NCBI RefSeq assembly: GCF_024400215.1
Contig: NZ_CP053748.1
Location: 3,100,001-3,164,000 of the forward strand
Direction of reading: 5' to 3'
Length of the DNA stretch: 64,000 bases
DNA from: Massilia sp. erpn
GTDB lineage: Bacteria; Pseudomonadota; Gammaproteobacteria; Burkholderiales; Burkholderiaceae_D
Shown: positions 37,775 to 45,134 of the stretch, in pieces
Layout of the letters: the number at the start of each line of letters is the position of its first letter
Numbering within the stretch: the first letter of the stretch is position 1
Notes under the pieces: generated by a model
The model's input: the letters and a program-made list of their open reading frames with translations, nothing else
Database searches by the model: none
Told to the model about the DNA's origin: nothing
Program-made: the position numbers and the translations under genes

Positions 37775-37851
37775 CGCGGGGTGGAGCAGTCTGGCAGCTC
37801 GTCGGGCTCATAACCCGAAGGTCACAGGTTCAAATCCTGTCCCCGCAACCA
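37775..37851 (+). tRNA. Initiator tRNA-fMet (CAT)
   Basis: A 77-nt tRNA beginning CGCGGGGTGGAGCAG with CCA encoded. Anticodon CAT sits in the loop CTCATAA. Initiator marks are present: a C1-A72 mismatch at the end of the acceptor stem and three GC pairs (GGG/CCC) at the bottom of the anticodon stem. The T loop is GTTCAAATC. Confidence 0.98.
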
Positions 37852-37860
37852 GAATTCAGA

Positions 37861-37897
37861 AAAAGCCGTTGATTCTTCAGGAATCAGCGGCTTTTTT
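37861..37897 (+). terminator. Intrinsic terminator after tRNA-fMet
   Basis: AAAAGCCG..TGATTC pairs with GAATCA..CGGCTTTT, with one bulge, followed by TTTTTT. It starts 10 bp after the tRNA. Confidence 0.88.
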
Positions 37898-38028
37898 CCG
37901 TTTGTGGCACTATTTCTGCTGAGGAAGTAAACCCTGAGGCTGCCTTGGCGGCTGAGACCATTCAGTGAAACTCATCAATGTAAGATGACGCTCACTGAAC
38001 CCGACTTACAAGAACTCCGGAACTATCG

Positions 38029-38805
38029 ATGCCACTGCAAATGTCCATGATTCTCTTCAATGAGAAGCCTGTATTTTCTGTCGAAGCTTTGCAAACCAGT
38101 CTGTCAAGCAATTGGCCCGAGCTTGCACATATCTCAGATATTTCCGAGCAGGCAGATACGCTGTCGTTTCGTTTAGATATGGCAGATATCGTGATTGGAA
38201 CGATGCCAGCGCCCATTCCCTGGTCGGACTTGGAGGGGCCATGTGCAAGCAGCCGGCTTTGGCCTGATGCGGCATCTGCCGTACGGGAGCACAAGAGTCA
38301 CGCGATCGTCACTGTGAGCGGCGAACTGCTTCCGGTGCCACTTTCCACGCTGCTCACGCAAGTCACGGCAGCGCTGATGGCCTCGACGCCCGCATCAATG
38401 GGGGTCTTCTGGACCAATGCCACCTTGCTTGTGCCGCAGAGTCTATTTGCCGACTTCGCCGTCGAAGTCCTGCCTTTGGCCCCACCATTGGCCATTTGGG
38501 TCGACTGCCGTGTGGGATGGCTTGAGGGAACCTCCCTCAGTGCGGGCTTTACCACCGGCTTGGCCGAACTTGGGCTGATGGAATTGGAAGCGCATGGAGC
38601 GACAGAGTCGCCGGCCGAGCTCAAGAAGCGATTCGACGCGATCGCTGAATACCTCCTGGAAAATGGCCCGGTCATCCAGGATGGCGATACCGTTGGCGAA
38701 AGCGCCAGCGAAAAGATTCGCATTGTGTATTCCAACTCAATCTTTGGCGCAAAGGACAAGGTTATGCGGCTCGTCTACGAATCCGACTCAGAAGGGAGCG
38801 CTTGA
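38029..38805 (+). CDS. DUF4261 domain protein
   Basis: A 258-residue cytosolic protein of the DUF4261 family; function unknown. Recognisable segments are ADIVIGTMPAPIPWSDLEGP, HKSHAIVTVSGE and PPLAIWVDCRVGWLEGTSLS, with GFTTGLAELGLMELEAHGA in the middle of the domain. The base composition is less GC-rich than neighbouring genes and codon choice is less biased. It sits right beside the tRNA gene with no visible partner, which suggests recent acquisition. No strong ribosome site is seen; an in-frame ATG at 38041 is an alternative start. Confidence 0.8.
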   Translation: MPLQMSMILFNEKPVFSVEALQTSLSSNWPELAHISDISEQADTLSFRLDMADIVIGTMPAPIPWSDLEGPCASSRLWPDAASAVREHKSHAIVTVSGELLPVPLSTLLTQVTAALMASTPASMGVFWTNATLLVPQSLFADFAVEVLPLAPPLAIWVDCRVGWLEGTSLSAGFTTGLAELGLMELEAHGATESPAELKKRFDAIAEYLLENGPVIQDGDTVGESASEKIRIVYSNSIFGAKDKVMRLVYESDSEGSA

Positions 38806-38944
38806 AGCGCCGGTCTTGAGAGCCTAGGGCGGTGCTTTGCTTCCTTGTTTGCCTGATCTTTCTGACAAATTGTTACAAGGAAACATGTGGCAGGTTTCCA
38901 GAAAATCATTTATAACAGGCAAACCTTTCATAGTAGGAGATGTA

Positions 38945-39424
38945 ATGAGCATTGCCGCAAATGTGATTCGTGCCGCGCTGGGTGCTGTTTTGGTGCTGGG
39001 AACCGGTTCCGCGATGGCGCAGATGTCGCGCGCCGTGACGGCTTCGGACAAGATTTCGATCGGCACCATGTCCATCGTCGCAGCGCCGGTTGCCAGCGTG
39101 GCGGGCAGCGCTCATGGCAGCGAGGGCGCCTCGGTCGGCGTGGCGGCGGTGGGCGTGGGCAGCGCTTATGTGGTCTCGGGCATCGCCCAGGGCGTGGGCG
39201 ATACGGTGGAGATTCTGCTGTCGGCCGTGGGTTCGGCGGGTAAGCTGTCGGTGAAGGTCACGGGCAAGACGCTGGGCGCGATCGGCGTGTCGGTCGGCAC
39301 CTCGGTGCAGGTGCTGTCGGAGACGACGGGCACGGTGCTGGTGGCATCGGGCAAGGTGCTGGCCTTTATTCCCAATGAGATCGGCCAGGCGCTGCTGAAT
39401 CAGAGCCGCTTGCCGGCCAACTGA
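38945..39424 (+). CDS. Small exported Ala/Gly/Val/Ser-rich protein
   Basis: A 159-residue protein of unknown function. A signal peptide ends LGTGSAMAQ around residue 23. The mature part is very rich in Gly, Val, Ser and Ala with alternating short hydrophobic runs (SVGVAAVGVGSAYVVSGIAQ, then TGKTLGAIGVSVGTSVQVLS), which could be membrane-associated or amphipathic. AGGAG before the ATG at 38945 fixes the start. The DUF2145 gene begins 9 bp later, so the two probably form an operon and act together in the envelope. Confidence 0.8.
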   Translation: MSIAANVIRAALGAVLVLGTGSAMAQMSRAVTASDKISIGTMSIVAAPVASVAGSAHGSEGASVGVAAVGVGSAYVVSGIAQGVGDTVEILLSAVGSAGKLSVKVTGKTLGAIGVSVGTSVQVLSETTGTVLVASGKVLAFIPNEIGQALLNQSRLPAN

Positions 39425-39433
39425 GGCTGAGCC

Positions 39434-40237
39434 ATGAATTTCGCCACACGTGTCGCCGCCTGCGCGCTGATCGCCGCGGCTTTTGCCGCGCCGGCCCAGG
39501 CCGGGCAGTCCTGCGAAGACCGGCCGATGACGCCTGCCGCGCTGAGCGAGGCGATGGGAACGGGCCGCATGCTGATGGGCGAGTTGAACGACTCCGGCAG
39601 CGATGTGGTGCTGATCGGGCGGCAGGGACAGGATTTGTCCAAGTACCGCGTGAAGTACACGCACCTGGGCATCGCCTTCCGCGCCGCGCCGAATCAGCCT
39701 TGGCGCGTCTACGAACTGCTGAACGAATGCGGCACGGCGCAATCCGAGTTGTGGATGGATGGCCTGGCCAACTTCTTCCTCGACGATCCGTTTACGCTCG
39801 ATTCCATCATGCTGGTGCCGCCGCCGCGCGTGGCCGCCCGCCTGGCGGAGTATCTGCGTTCGCCGGCGCTGCTGCATGGCCTGCACGAGCCTAAATACAA
39901 TATGGTGGCTTATCCATTCTCCACCAAATACCAGAACTCGAACCAGTGGGTGCTGGAAGTGGTGGCGGCGGCCATGTCGAGCGATGTGAAGGTGCAGAAC
40001 CGCGAGCAGGCGCAGAGCTGGCTGAAACTGGCGGGCTATGAGCCGACCGAGCTGCATATCGGGCCGCTGACGCGTTTGGGCGGCCGCATCGTCAAGGCGA
40101 ATATCGCGTTTGACGACCATCCAAGCGCGCTGCGCTTTTCCGACCGCATCAACGCGGCGACGGTCGATTCCATCACCGCCTTCCTGCGCAAGCGCGACGA
40201 GGGCTGGAAGATCCGCGAACTGCGCGGCAAGCGCTAG
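39434..40237 (+). CDS. DUF2145 exported protein
   Basis: A 267-residue periplasmic protein of the DUF2145 family. A signal peptide ends FAAPAQA at about residue 23. Conserved family segments are KYTHLGIAFRAAPNQPWRVY, YELLNECGTAQSELW and PKYNMVAYPFSTKYQNSNQW. The pattern of a Cys, an early conserved His (YTHLGI) and Asn/Gln-rich strands looks like a papain-like or NlpC/P60-like fold, but this is only a suggestion. It is co-transcribed with the small exported protein upstream. Confidence 0.85.
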   Translation: MNFATRVAACALIAAAFAAPAQAGQSCEDRPMTPAALSEAMGTGRMLMGELNDSGSDVVLIGRQGQDLSKYRVKYTHLGIAFRAAPNQPWRVYELLNECGTAQSELWMDGLANFFLDDPFTLDSIMLVPPPRVAARLAEYLRSPALLHGLHEPKYNMVAYPFSTKYQNSNQWVLEVVAAAMSSDVKVQNREQAQSWLKLAGYEPTELHIGPLTRLGGRIVKANIAFDDHPSALRFSDRINAATVDSITAFLRKRDEGWKIRELRGKR

Positions 40238-40243
40238 GCGCTT

Positions 40244-41284
40244 TCAGGATTGTGCGGGCAGCGCCGCCATGGCGCTGCGCACATAGGCCAGCATCTCGGG
40301 CTTCATCCAGGTGCCCGTCAGCAGGACGGGTTGCTCCTGCTGCGCCCTGCGCATTTTCGCCTGCGTCTGCGGATTGTCTCCGGCATAGGCGCGGAACAGG
40401 GCTTGCCATTCGCCGGCCAGCGCCTGCGCAGCGGGAGCGCTTGGCGCGGTGTCCGCATCCATCTGCCGCTGCACGCGGGCGATCAGGTCCAGCCACTTCT
40501 CCCGATTGCGGCCACTGTTGGCACGCAGGTGCTGCAATTCTTCCGCATCCAGATAGCGCGCATAGATGGCGAGCTTGAAGGCGGAGAACGCGGCCATTAC
40601 ATACGCCGTCACTTCCGGCGTGACGCCGGTCAGATACTGGATGCCGGCGTCGCCCGCCATCATGGCGGCGATGCGGGCTGCAGTGGCGGGGTCAGACGCC
40701 GTATCCTTTTCCAGCATTTCCATCCAGCGGCGCGCCAGCGCCTGCGACGTTTTGCTTTCCGCTGCTTGGCCTTCGGCCATGGCGCTGCGCACCTGCGCCA
40801 CCAGTTGCGCCCAACTGCGGTTGCGCTGCCTGTCCTGCGGCTGGAAGGGCAGGCGCGCCAGTTCCTCCTTGCTGAAATACTTGTCGTACACCGCCATCAG
40901 CTCCATGGTGCGCAGCCAGCTGGCCAGCTCCGGCGCTTCGCCTTCCTGCAACTGGTCTTGCAACTGCTTGAGGCGGCGGCGCAGCAGGCTGGCTTGCTCG
41001 ATCTGGTGTTCCAGCGCCTCGATCTGGCGCGCCACCGTGTCGGCCAGCGGATGGGCGGGATCGTCGAGCATGGCGGCGATATCGCTCAGCGCGATGCCGA
41101 AGCGGCGCAGCGCCTGGATCTGGTGCAGGCGCGCGACGTCGTCCACGTTGTACAGGCGGTAACCGGAATCGGAACGGGCCGATGGCTTCAGCAGGCCGAT
41201 GCTGTCGTAGTGGTGCAAGGCGCGCACGGTCAATCCCGTGCGCTTTGCCAGCTCGCCGATTTTGAGGGCGGTGTTGTCGCTCAT
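40244..41284 (-). CDS. MerR-family regulator with two tandem TipAS-like domains
   Basis: A 346-residue transcription factor. The N-terminal MerR winged helix is clear: LKIGELAKRTGLTVRALHHY, then YRLYNVDDVARLHQIQAL. A coiled coil runs at about 78-114. Two successive copies of a TipAS-like ligand-binding domain follow at about 134-236 (DKYFSKEELARL, SWAQLVAQVR, ALARRWMEML) and 242-340 (ARYLDAEELQHL, KWLDLIARVQ, ALAGEWQALF). TipAS in Streptomyces TipA binds thiopeptides and other peptides. The gene starts 4 bp after the methyltransferase stop. Both should be driven by the MerR-type promoter at 42542-42572, making it autoregulated. Confidence 0.88.
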   Translation of the reverse strand: MSDNTALKIGELAKRTGLTVRALHHYDSIGLLKPSARSDSGYRLYNVDDVARLHQIQALRRFGIALSDIAAMLDDPAHPLADTVARQIEALEHQIEQASLLRRRLKQLQDQLQEGEAPELASWLRTMELMAVYDKYFSKEELARLPFQPQDRQRNRSWAQLVAQVRSAMAEGQAAESKTSQALARRWMEMLEKDTASDPATAARIAAMMAGDAGIQYLTGVTPEVTAYVMAAFSAFKLAIYARYLDAEELQHLRANSGRNREKWLDLIARVQRQMDADTAPSAPAAQALAGEWQALFRAYAGDNPQTQAKMRRAQQEQPVLLTGTWMKPEMLAYVRSAMAALPAQS

Positions 41285-41288
41285 GGTG

Positions 41289-42509
41289 TCAGGTGAAAGC
41301 GCGCAGCAGGCGCGTGGTGCCGCCCAGGCGCAAGCCGTCGCTGCGGCCGGACAGATAACGTTCGCTCAATTGCCCGGCTGCGAAGTGTTGGATATGGTGG
41401 AACCCAAGCTGGCGCAGGCGCGCTTCCAGCTGCTCCGGAACGAAGTGGCAACGCCACGGTTCGCCCTGAGCGGCAAGGCGGGCGCCGAACATCTGCATGG
41501 CGCTGCGTTCCATTGCACTGAGCAGCTTGGGATCGAGCAGGTAATCGAACACGATGCTGCTGCCCGGGGCGCTTTGGGCGATAGTGGAGAGGGTTTGCAT
41601 GACCTCATCTTCGCATAGATACATGCTGACGCCCAGCCAGGAGAAGAAGGCGGGCTGCTCCCAGCTGAAGCCTGCCGTGCGCATGGTTTCATGCAGATTC
41701 TGGCGGGCGAAATCGACCGCGATGAAGCGCAATCCCTGCGGCTCGCTCATGCCTGCCGCGTGCAGGCGTTCGCGCTTCCATTGCTGCACGCCGGGCAGGT
41801 CCACCTCATACACGGCGGCTGGCGCTGGCAGCTTGCCGCGCCAGGCCGAGGTGTCGAGGCCCGCGCCGAGGATGGCATACTGGCTCACGCCTTGCTCTTG
41901 CGCGGCGTGCCAGCAGTCCTCGGCCAGCCGGCTGCGTACGGCAATGGTGGTGCGCATGACGGCGGCTACCGGATTGTCGTATTGCTGCGGATTGGCGCGC
42001 AGCGCGGCCTCGCCATCGGGGCCGAGGATTGTGAGGGCGAGTGGATCATCCAGGATCAGCGGCTGGTCGAGCAGCTGGTGCGCGGCGCGCAGATGGGCGA
42101 CCGAGAGGGCGCTGGGCTTGGGGCCGGCCACTTGCATGGCGCCGGCCGGCAGGGGCTGGTGCAGGTGGAGCAGGGCGTGGCGCATGAAGTCCCTCACTTG
42201 CGGACCGATGTGGGCGGAGAGGCCTGGTTCGCGTTCATAGGCGAAGCGGACCTTGGCATCCAAGGCGGCGTCGCTGCCGGCATGCGAGCTGCGGAACAGG
42301 GTAGCCCAGCGCATAGCCAGCACGGCGGCGGCGTCATCCTGGGGCGACATGTAATTGGCGATGGCGTGGGCGGCGTCGTCCAGCAGTTGCTGCCAATCGG
42401 CGGCGTGGGCCAGGGCGCGCTGGCGCACATCTTCCATCTCGCTGGGAGTCAGGTAGGACGCCAGCAGGGATAGGCGCGCTTGAATCGTCTCGATGGTATC
42501 TGTTTGCAT
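41289..42509 (-). CDS. TipAS-like domain fused to a leucine-carboxyl-type SAM methyltransferase
   Basis: A 406-residue fusion. Residues about 17-115 (ASYLTPSEMEDVRQ, DWQQLLDDA, AVLAMRWATLFRSSHAG) align by eye with both TipAS copies of the neighbouring regulator, closest to the second. Residues about 130-406 form a class I methyltransferase of the LCM/Ppm1 type: the region starts SVAHLRAAHQLLDQPLILDD, then SAM loop YAILGAGLDTSAWR, acidic strand VYEVDLPGVQQWK and FFSWLGVSMYLCEDEV. Members methylate carboxyl or hydroxyl groups of small molecules or proteins. ATG 42509 follows AAGGAAG; longer upstream frames run into alkA and are not used. Role inferred: ligand-induced modification of a compound that the TipAS domain binds. 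Confidence 0.85.
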   Translation of the reverse strand: MQTDTIETIQARLSLLASYLTPSEMEDVRQRALAHAADWQQLLDDAAHAIANYMSPQDDAAAVLAMRWATLFRSSHAGSDAALDAKVRFAYEREPGLSAHIGPQVRDFMRHALLHLHQPLPAGAMQVAGPKPSALSVAHLRAAHQLLDQPLILDDPLALTILGPDGEAALRANPQQYDNPVAAVMRTTIAVRSRLAEDCWHAAQEQGVSQYAILGAGLDTSAWRGKLPAPAAVYEVDLPGVQQWKRERLHAAGMSEPQGLRFIAVDFARQNLHETMRTAGFSWEQPAFFSWLGVSMYLCEDEVMQTLSTIAQSAPGSSIVFDYLLDPKLLSAMERSAMQMFGARLAAQGEPWRCHFVPEQLEARLRQLGFHHIQHFAAGQLSERYLSGRSDGLRLGGTTRLLRAFT

Positions 42510-42541
42510 GCATCTTCCTTTCCGGGACAGTGAATGCAAAC

Positions 42542-42572
42542 AGCGTAAAGCCTGACGTGGCGTGAGGGTCAA
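42542..42572 (-). promoter_or_regulatory. MerR-type promoter of the TipAS methyltransferase operon
   Basis: On the minus strand TTGACC (42572-42567) and TACGCT (42547-42542) are separated by 19 bp, the stretched spacer typical of promoters activated by MerR proteins. The spacer holds the operator at 42551-42567. Transcription would start about 26 bp before the methyltransferase ATG. The -35 box overlaps the alkA stop codon. Confidence 0.65.
42551..42567. promoter_or_regulatory. TipA-like operator in the promoter spacer
   Basis: On the minus strand CCTCACG-CCA-CGTCAGG is a 7-3-7 inverted repeat with one mismatch. It closely resembles the CCTCACGTCACGTGAGG operator of Streptomyces tipA (from memory), and lies between the -35 and -10 boxes. 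Confidence 0.6.
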
Positions 42573-43474
42573 GCACTCTCGTTGGGGCGGTCTTTCAGGC
42601 TGGCCCACAGGTGGGCGGCGGCCATCGTGCGGTGCGGCTGGTATTGCTGGAGAATGCGCTCGGTGCGCGCGATATCCGGTTTGCTGTCCTCGCCCAGCAG
42701 GCGCTGCAGGGCGGCGCGGACGGCGACATCGCCATGCAGCGAGCAGTCGGCATAACCGTAGCCGCGCAGCAGGCCGTAGTTGACGGTCCATGGCCCGATG
42801 CCCTTCACCGCCAGCAGGGCCTTGCTGATCTCCTCGATGCTGTTATCCGCCGTTTCCTCCAGGCGCAATTCGCCGCTGGCGACAAGGGCGGCGAAGCGCA
42901 GCAGCGTCTCGGCCTTGGCGCGCGAGAATTTTCGGCTGGTCAGATCCTCGGCGCTGAGGCGGGCCGCATCGGCGGCTTCGGGATAGCACCACAAGCCGCT
43001 GGAGTGCTGGCGCCCCGCCTGCAGGATGAAGGTGCGGCGCAGGGCGATGGCGAAGGGCAGGTTGATTTGCTGGCCGATGATGGCCCAGGTCAGCGCCTCG
43101 AACACGGTGGCCGACTGCACGATGCGCAGGCCGGGATTGGCCCGCACCAGTGGGCCGAGCATGGCGTCGTCGCGCGCGAAGTCGAGAAAGGCTTGCGGAT
43201 CGATATGCAGTCCCAGCATATTCCGCGCCGCGTCATGGATGCGTTGCTGGAGCGATGCAGGCCAAGGCTGCTGCGGACAGTCCGCATCGGCCTCGCATTC
43301 GGCGGTGGTAGGTGACAGGTGCAGCGTCAGCGCCACGGCAACGCCGTCGAGCAGCATGCCCTTGCGGATGCGTTCCGGCCGCATTTCCTCCGCCACGCTC
43401 TCCGCATCGCGGCTATGAAAGGCCAGTACATCCTGCAAACGGTAATTGGCCGGCAGTGAAATCGTAAAGCGCAT
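42569..43474 (-). CDS. alkA: DNA-3-methyladenine glycosylase II (AlkA-like)
   Basis: A 301-residue HhH-GPD base-excision glycosylase that removes alkylated purines and pyrimidines from DNA. The N-terminal beta domain of AlkA (about 1-90) is followed by FEALTWAIIGQQINLPFAI and the helix-hairpin-helix AVKGIGPWTVNYGLLRGYGY, with the catalytic Asp in SLHGDVAVRAAL. There is no Ada domain fused in front. ATG 43474 has GGAG 6 bp upstream. A family B repeat cluster lies upstream of the start. The downstream methyltransferase operon has its own promoter. Confidence 0.93.
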   Translation of the reverse strand: MRFTISLPANYRLQDVLAFHSRDAESVAEEMRPERIRKGMLLDGVAVALTLHLSPTTAECEADADCPQQPWPASLQQRIHDAARNMLGLHIDPQAFLDFARDDAMLGPLVRANPGLRIVQSATVFEALTWAIIGQQINLPFAIALRRTFILQAGRQHSSGLWCYPEAADAARLSAEDLTSRKFSRAKAETLLRFAALVASGELRLEETADNSIEEISKALLAVKGIGPWTVNYGLLRGYGYADCSLHGDVAVRAALQRLLGEDSKPDIARTERILQQYQPHRTMAAAHLWASLKDRPNESA

Positions 43475-43507
43475 TCTCATCTCCAACAAATGCGAACCGC
43501 TGAGCCC

Positions 43508-43625
43508 GTGTCCACCTTGGGGTCAGACCCCAAATCGGACACGGACTCAGCCGTTCCATACCCCACAAGCAGAAAATTTGTAGTTGAGTTCGTGTCCGAT
43601 TGGGGTCTGACCCCATGGTGGACAG
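43508..43625. repeat. Family B palindromic repeat, two units
   Basis: Two oppositely oriented units at 43508-43542 and 43592-43625, each with a GGGGTC(A/T)GACCCC centre, flanked outside by TGAGCCC and GGGACTCAGCC. The outer flank of unit 2 supplies the stop codon of the XdhC-like gene (TGA at 43632-43630). Confidence 0.92.
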
Positions 43626-43629
43626 GGAC

Positions 43630-44664
43630 TCAGCCATTGGGCTGGTATTGTGGCGCAGGGGCGGGCGGGGCGCTAGCTGTTTCTTGCGCTGATATGGCGG
43701 CGTGGGGGACTTGCAGGGTGGCGGGGACGCCGTTTTTGACGGCGGTGATTTCGGCCAGAATCGAGATGGCGATTTCGGCCGGGGTTTTGCTGCCGATGTA
43801 CAGCCCTACGGGGCCGTGCAGGCGGGCCAGTTGTGCGGGCGTGAGGTCGAATTGCTGCAGACGTTCGCGCCGCTTGGCATTGTTGGCGCGCGAGCCGATG
43901 GCGCCGACGTAGAAGGCGGGCGATTTCAAGGCTTCCATCAGGGCCAGGTCGTCGAGCTTGGGATCGTGCGTCAGGGCGACGATGGCGCTGCGCGAGTCGG
44001 GCTGCATTTCCAGCACCAGGTCGTCGGGCATGGCGTGGACCAGGGGCACATCGGGCAACTGCCAGCCGGCGCGGTAGTCTTCGCGCGGGTCGCAGACGGT
44101 GACGTGGTAGTCCATGGCGCTGGCGATCTGCGCGAGAAAGCGCGAGAGCTGGCCGGCGCCGATAATGAGCAGGCGCCAGCGCGGGCCGTGCTGGGTCCAG
44201 AGTTCGTCGCCGTGCCGTTCCAGCACGGGGCCGGCGGCGGTGGGAGTCAGCGCCACGGCGCCGGTGGACAGGTGCAGGCGGCGCTGCACCAGGCGGTGCT
44301 GGGCCAGCTGGTCCAGCAGTTCGTCGATGCGGCTGTGGGCGCCCAATGGTTCGAGCGCCAGTTCGATGGTGCCGCCGCAGGGCAGGCCGAAGCGGTGCGC
44401 TTCGTCGGCGCTGATGCCGTAACTGACCAGTTGCGGCGTGCTGCGCGCGATGCCTTCGCGCCGCACGCGCTCGATCAGGTCATCCTCGATGCAGCCGCCG
44501 GAGACGGAACCGACCACACGGCCGTCCTCGCAGATAGCCAGCATGGCGCCGATGGGACGGGGGCTGGAACCCCAGGTCCGCACCACGGTTATCAGTTCGC
44601 AGCGCAGGCCTTGGGCGAGCCAGGCGGCGCTGGTTTTGAGCACTTCGAGGTCGATGCTGTCCAT
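43630..44664 (-). CDS. XdhC/CoxI-family protein
   Basis: A 344-residue protein of the XdhC family, which helps insert sulfurated molybdenum cofactor into xanthine dehydrogenase-type enzymes. The N-terminal CoxI domain includes VRTWGSSPRPIGAMLAICED and VGSVSGGCIEDDLIERVR. The C-terminal Rossmann domain reads LLIIGAGQLSRFLAQIASAM, with VTVCDPREDY and FYVGAIGSRANNAKRRERL. No xanthine dehydrogenase or other molybdoenzyme gene is in the window. The last about 25 residues are an Ala/Pro-rich tail (ETASAPPAPAPQYQPNG) and the stop codon lies in the edge of a family B repeat. Confidence 0.9.
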   Translation of the reverse strand: MDSIDLEVLKTSAAWLAQGLRCELITVVRTWGSSPRPIGAMLAICEDGRVVGSVSGGCIEDDLIERVRREGIARSTPQLVSYGISADEAHRFGLPCGGTIELALEPLGAHSRIDELLDQLAQHRLVQRRLHLSTGAVALTPTAAGPVLERHGDELWTQHGPRWRLLIIGAGQLSRFLAQIASAMDYHVTVCDPREDYRAGWQLPDVPLVHAMPDDLVLEMQPDSRSAIVALTHDPKLDDLALMEALKSPAFYVGAIGSRANNAKRRERLQQFDLTPAQLARLHGPVGLYIGSKTPAEIAISILAEITAVKNGVPATLQVPHAAISAQETASAPPAPAPQYQPNG

Positions 44665-44716
44665 CACGGCACTATACTACGCGGCCGGGCGGGATGCCGA
44701 TCGGGCTTGTATCAGC

Positions 44717-45130
44717 TTAGCGTTTGCGGGCGCAGACGGCTTTCAGGGCGCGCTCGTATCGGCTGCCTTTTTCCACCGCTTCCGCGTCGTAGGATTCGTA
44801 TTTGTAGGTGGCGAGGGCTTCGCCGCGCGCCATCGGCTCGGCGTAGTAAAGCTGCGACATCAGGGTGATGCTGCGCTCTTCGCAGGAATACAGGTGCTGC
44901 TGTTTGACGGAGCGGTAGCTTTTGCCGTCGGGCGCGGTCTGCGTCTGGCGGAAGGATTGCAGCAGCCAGGCTTTGCGGCCGTCCTTGCTGCGCTGGATGC
45001 TGCCGCGCTCCAGATAGAGCGTGCTTTCCTTGTCGCTGCCCAGCTTGCGCAGCGGCACCGCCTGAGCAGCGGCGGGCAGCAGGACGGTCAGCAGCAGGAC
45101 GGAAAGCGCGAGCTGGCCGGAGGTTTTCAT
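44717..45130 (-). CDS. Surface-adhesin E-like small exported protein
   Basis: A 137-residue protein with a signal peptide ending LPAAAQA (about residue 24). The rest resembles the surface-adhesin protein E family: a compact beta protein with STLYLERGSIQRSKDGRKAW, KSYRSVKQQHLYSCEERSIT and a second Cys near the end (AVCARKR) that probably forms a disulfide. Function unknown; assignment by pattern only. It starts 4 bp after the M48-like gene and probably shares its transcript. Confidence 0.75.
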   Translation of the reverse strand: MKTSGQLALSVLLLTVLLPAAAQAVPLRKLGSDKESTLYLERGSIQRSKDGRKAWLLQSFRQTQTAPDGKSYRSVKQQHLYSCEERSITLMSQLYYAEPMARGEALATYKYESYDAEAVEKGSRYERALKAVCARKR

Positions 45131-45134
45131 GATC

